The translations under genes were made by a program, and so were the position numbers. 26,443 bases of DNA from assembly GCA_040902585.1 (NCBI GenBank), contig JBBDXA010000138.1, positions 1 through 26,443 of the forward strand. Reading direction: 5' to 3'. This document shows, piece by piece, positions 25,140-26,443 of this stretch (the stretch's first letter is position 1; the number at the start of each line of letters is the position of its first letter). The notes under the pieces are model-generated. The model saw only the letters and a program-made list of their open reading frames with translations, was not told where the DNA came from and ran no database searches. This DNA comes from JBBDXA01 sp040902585 (GTDB taxonomy: Bacteria > Planctomycetota > Phycisphaerae > Phycisphaerales > Phycisphaeraceae).

Positions 25140-25759
25140 CCATGAAACACCATTCCCATCAATCCAGCGCTCGCCGCGGCATGACCGTGGTCGAACTCCT
25201 TCTGGGAATCGCAGGCACCGGCATCGTCGCTTCCGCCATCGCCGCGATGTTGTCGGCTGTGTCGTACGGCACCGGCGATCGCAATGACATGCGTTCACAA
25301 CTCGTGCGGCAGGCGTCCGTGACCAACCGACTCACGGCGGCCGTCCGAAGCTCTCTCAAGATTCTGGCGCGCGGCGACGACTACATCGTGTTCTGGATGC
25401 ATGATGACCGCGCCGATGAGAAACCCAACATTTCAGAGCTCCGTCTGATTGAAGTGAATGCGTCGAGTAAGACTCTCACTTCATATGAAGCGGATTTTTC
25501 CGGTATGACCGAGGACCAGAAGACCGCGGCCGACACCGCCTACGAACTCTCGGACAATTTCGCGAGCATCACCACGACACTCAAATCATCGCCGACGTTT
25601 CCCGGCACGCTGTGGGCCAAGGGCGTGAATCAGGTGGATTTCGAGCTCAACGCGAGTGATGTGCAGGAAGCGACCCTTGTGGCATTCACGATCAGTTGGG
25701 GCAGCGGCAGCACGGCTCACACGGCCGTCGGAACGGCCGCACTGCGCAGTCAGGTTTGA
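25136..25759 (+). CDS. Type II/IV prepilin-like protein (PilW/GspJ-like)
   Basis: A 207-residue second prepilin-like protein. ARRGMTVVELLLGIAGTGIV is the prepilin signal, with cleavage expected between Gly15 and Met16 and Glu20 at position +5. A hydrophobic helix (to about residue 40) is followed by a soluble domain (LRLIEVNASSKTLTSYEADF) resembling PilW/GspJ-type minor pseudopilins. The start overlaps the stop of the preceding gene by 4 bases; the ATG at 25142 is an equally good alternative. Minor pseudopilins of this kind usually form the tip of a pseudopilus, and the two genes here probably encode tip partners. The exact subfamily is uncertain because these proteins diverge quickly outside the N-terminal helix. 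Confidence 0.82.
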   Translation: MTMKHHSHQSSARRGMTVVELLLGIAGTGIVASAIAAMLSAVSYGTGDRNDMRSQLVRQASVTNRLTAAVRSSLKILARGDDYIVFWMHDDRADEKPNISELRLIEVNASSKTLTSYEADFSGMTEDQKTAADTAYELSDNFASITTTLKSSPTFPGTLWAKGVNQVDFELNASDVQEATLVAFTISWGSGSTAHTAVGTAALRSQV

Positions 25760-25921
25760 TTGATGGAGCACCATTACAACCATGTCGCCGGGCGGTGGAA
25801 CTGGCGACCGCGGAACAAGCCGAAGCAAGCATGGTTCTGACGGCGCGCCGGATAAAGAGACCCTCATCATCTCGACAGTAATCCCGGCCGCGGTAAACCC
25901 TGCGCATGGTAAAGTGAAGCC

Positions 25922-26443
25922 GTGAGCCAGCGCCGACTGCTTGAACCTCCGTTTGCCATTGATCGCCGCGCGTTGGCGGCGTTCCGCATCGCCATCGCTC
26001 TCATCCTCCTGATGGACCTGCTCATCCGAAGCGGGTCCGTCGTCGAGCACTACTCCGACGGCGGCATCCTTCCGCGCTCGCAATGGGTTCAACAGAACAA
26101 AGGCACCGCCCGCTGGTCGCTGCACGCGATGAACGGTGAGCCGGCGTTTCAGCGGGCACTGATGATCGCCGCCGCGCTGGCCGCGGGCGCGATGCTGGTC
26201 GGCTGGAAGACGCGAGGAGCGGTTGCCCTCGCCTGGCTGCTCACGCATTCCATCCAGATGCGCAACCCGATGATCAACAACGGCGGCGACATCCTCCTGC
26301 GCGGCATGCTGCTGTGGGCTGTGTTCCTCCCGCTGGGCTCGCGCTGGTCGATCGACGCGTTGTCTGTGGCAGTACGATCGCCGGGAGCACCATCCCGAAA
26401 GGGTGGTGCTGTTAGCGCACGACCCGCTACGCCACCCCTCGCC
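25922..26443 (+). CDS. HTTM-domain integral membrane protein (partial, 3' end beyond window)
   Basis: The reading frame starts with GTG at 25922 and stays open to the window edge, giving at least 174 residues. An in-frame stop at 25910-25912 excludes longer starts. The N-terminal part (LAAFRIAIALILLMDLLIR, HYSDGGILP, then hydrophobic helices ALMIAAALAAGAMLVGW and AVALAWLLTHSIQMRNPMINNGGD) matches the HTTM domain, a multi-pass region related to vitamin K-dependent gamma-carboxylase. Its role in bacteria is not established. The frame reads through the 25-bp palindromic repeat at 26386-26410, which encodes Gly-Ala-Pro-Ser-Arg-Lys-Gly-Gly-Ala in a loop after a membrane segment. The GTG and weak upstream AAGTGAAG make the start moderately certain. 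Confidence 0.8.
   Translation, partial: MSQRRLLEPPFAIDRRALAAFRIAIALILLMDLLIRSGSVVEHYSDGGILPRSQWVQQNKGTARWSLHAMNGEPAFQRALMIAAALAAGAMLVGWKTRGAVALAWLLTHSIQMRNPMINNGGDILLRGMLLWAVFLPLGSRWSIDALSVAVRSPGAPSRKGGAVSARPATPPLA
26386..26410 (+). repeat. 25-bp palindromic repeat, copy 3, in frame inside the HTTM gene
   Basis: The arms AGCACCATCCC and GGGTGGTGCT surround a GAAA-type centre; it differs from the copy at 826-850 at one base. As there, CGGGA just upstream (26382-26386) can pair with TCCCG (26393-26397). It is read in the same phase as in pgl, but with AAG instead of TAG, so translation continues. Confidence 0.85.

Noticed and set aside
25763..25840. 25-codon ORF between the prepilin pair and the HTTM gene
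   Set aside because: Very short, no ribosome binding site, and composition (His, Arg, Trp, Pro) unlike a real small protein.

Overview
The window is GC-rich bacterial chromosome, most likely from a planctomycete (Planctomycetota, perhaps Phycisphaerae-like). This is inferred from the mix of genes: a secreted FGly-type sulfatase, PQQ-like propeller and HEAT proteins, an FHA-SpoIIE phosphatase, and above all a giant surface protein whose N-terminus carries an LExRxMM motif in place of a classical signal peptide. No rRNA, tRNA, CRISPR array, transposase or phage gene was found.

Layout. 1-2.1 kb: 6-phosphogluconolactonase (pgl), an exported SGNH hydrolase, and a small unknown gene on the minus strand. 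2.2-5.6 kb: exported sulfatase, a convergent lipoprotein gene, and an orphan membrane-anchored histidine kinase. 5.6-7.2 kb (minus): an exported protein with a PA-IL-like C-terminus, followed 4 bases later by a membrane/zinc-ribbon reading frame split by an in-frame TGA. 7.6-11.5 kb: a 1315-residue exported propeller-HEAT-propeller protein, divergent from the previous gene. A 135-bp palindromic structure at 11.58-11.72 kb separates it from a convergent FHA-SpoIIE phosphatase gene. 13.6-15.1 kb: M32 carboxypeptidase. 15.1-15.6 kb: a long leader with a candidate promoter and a possible leader peptide. 15.6-22.7 kb: a 2373-residue modular surface protein, closed by a strong intrinsic terminator. 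22.9-24.4 kb: a methyltransferase of the type that modifies protein lysines. 24.6-25.8 kb: two overlapping prepilin genes. 25.9 kb to the edge: an HTTM-family membrane protein, cut by the window end.

Most products are predicted to be exported or at the envelope, so the region reads as a set of cell-surface functions rather than one pathway. Only pgl, the M32 peptidase, the methyltransferase and the signalling phosphatase look cytoplasmic. The clearest co-transcribed units are the two prepilin genes (ATGA overlap) and the 7187-to-5606 minus-strand pair.

The points most worth a second look are a 25-bp palindrome present three times (once supplying the pgl stop codon, once read in frame inside the HTTM gene), the split membrane/zinc-ribbon gene, a perfect 463-bp duplication inside the giant gene, the alternating Cys-pair and EF-hand-like modules of that protein, and the lysine-methyltransferase-like gene just downstream of it. 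I did not find a convincing new defence or mobile system.
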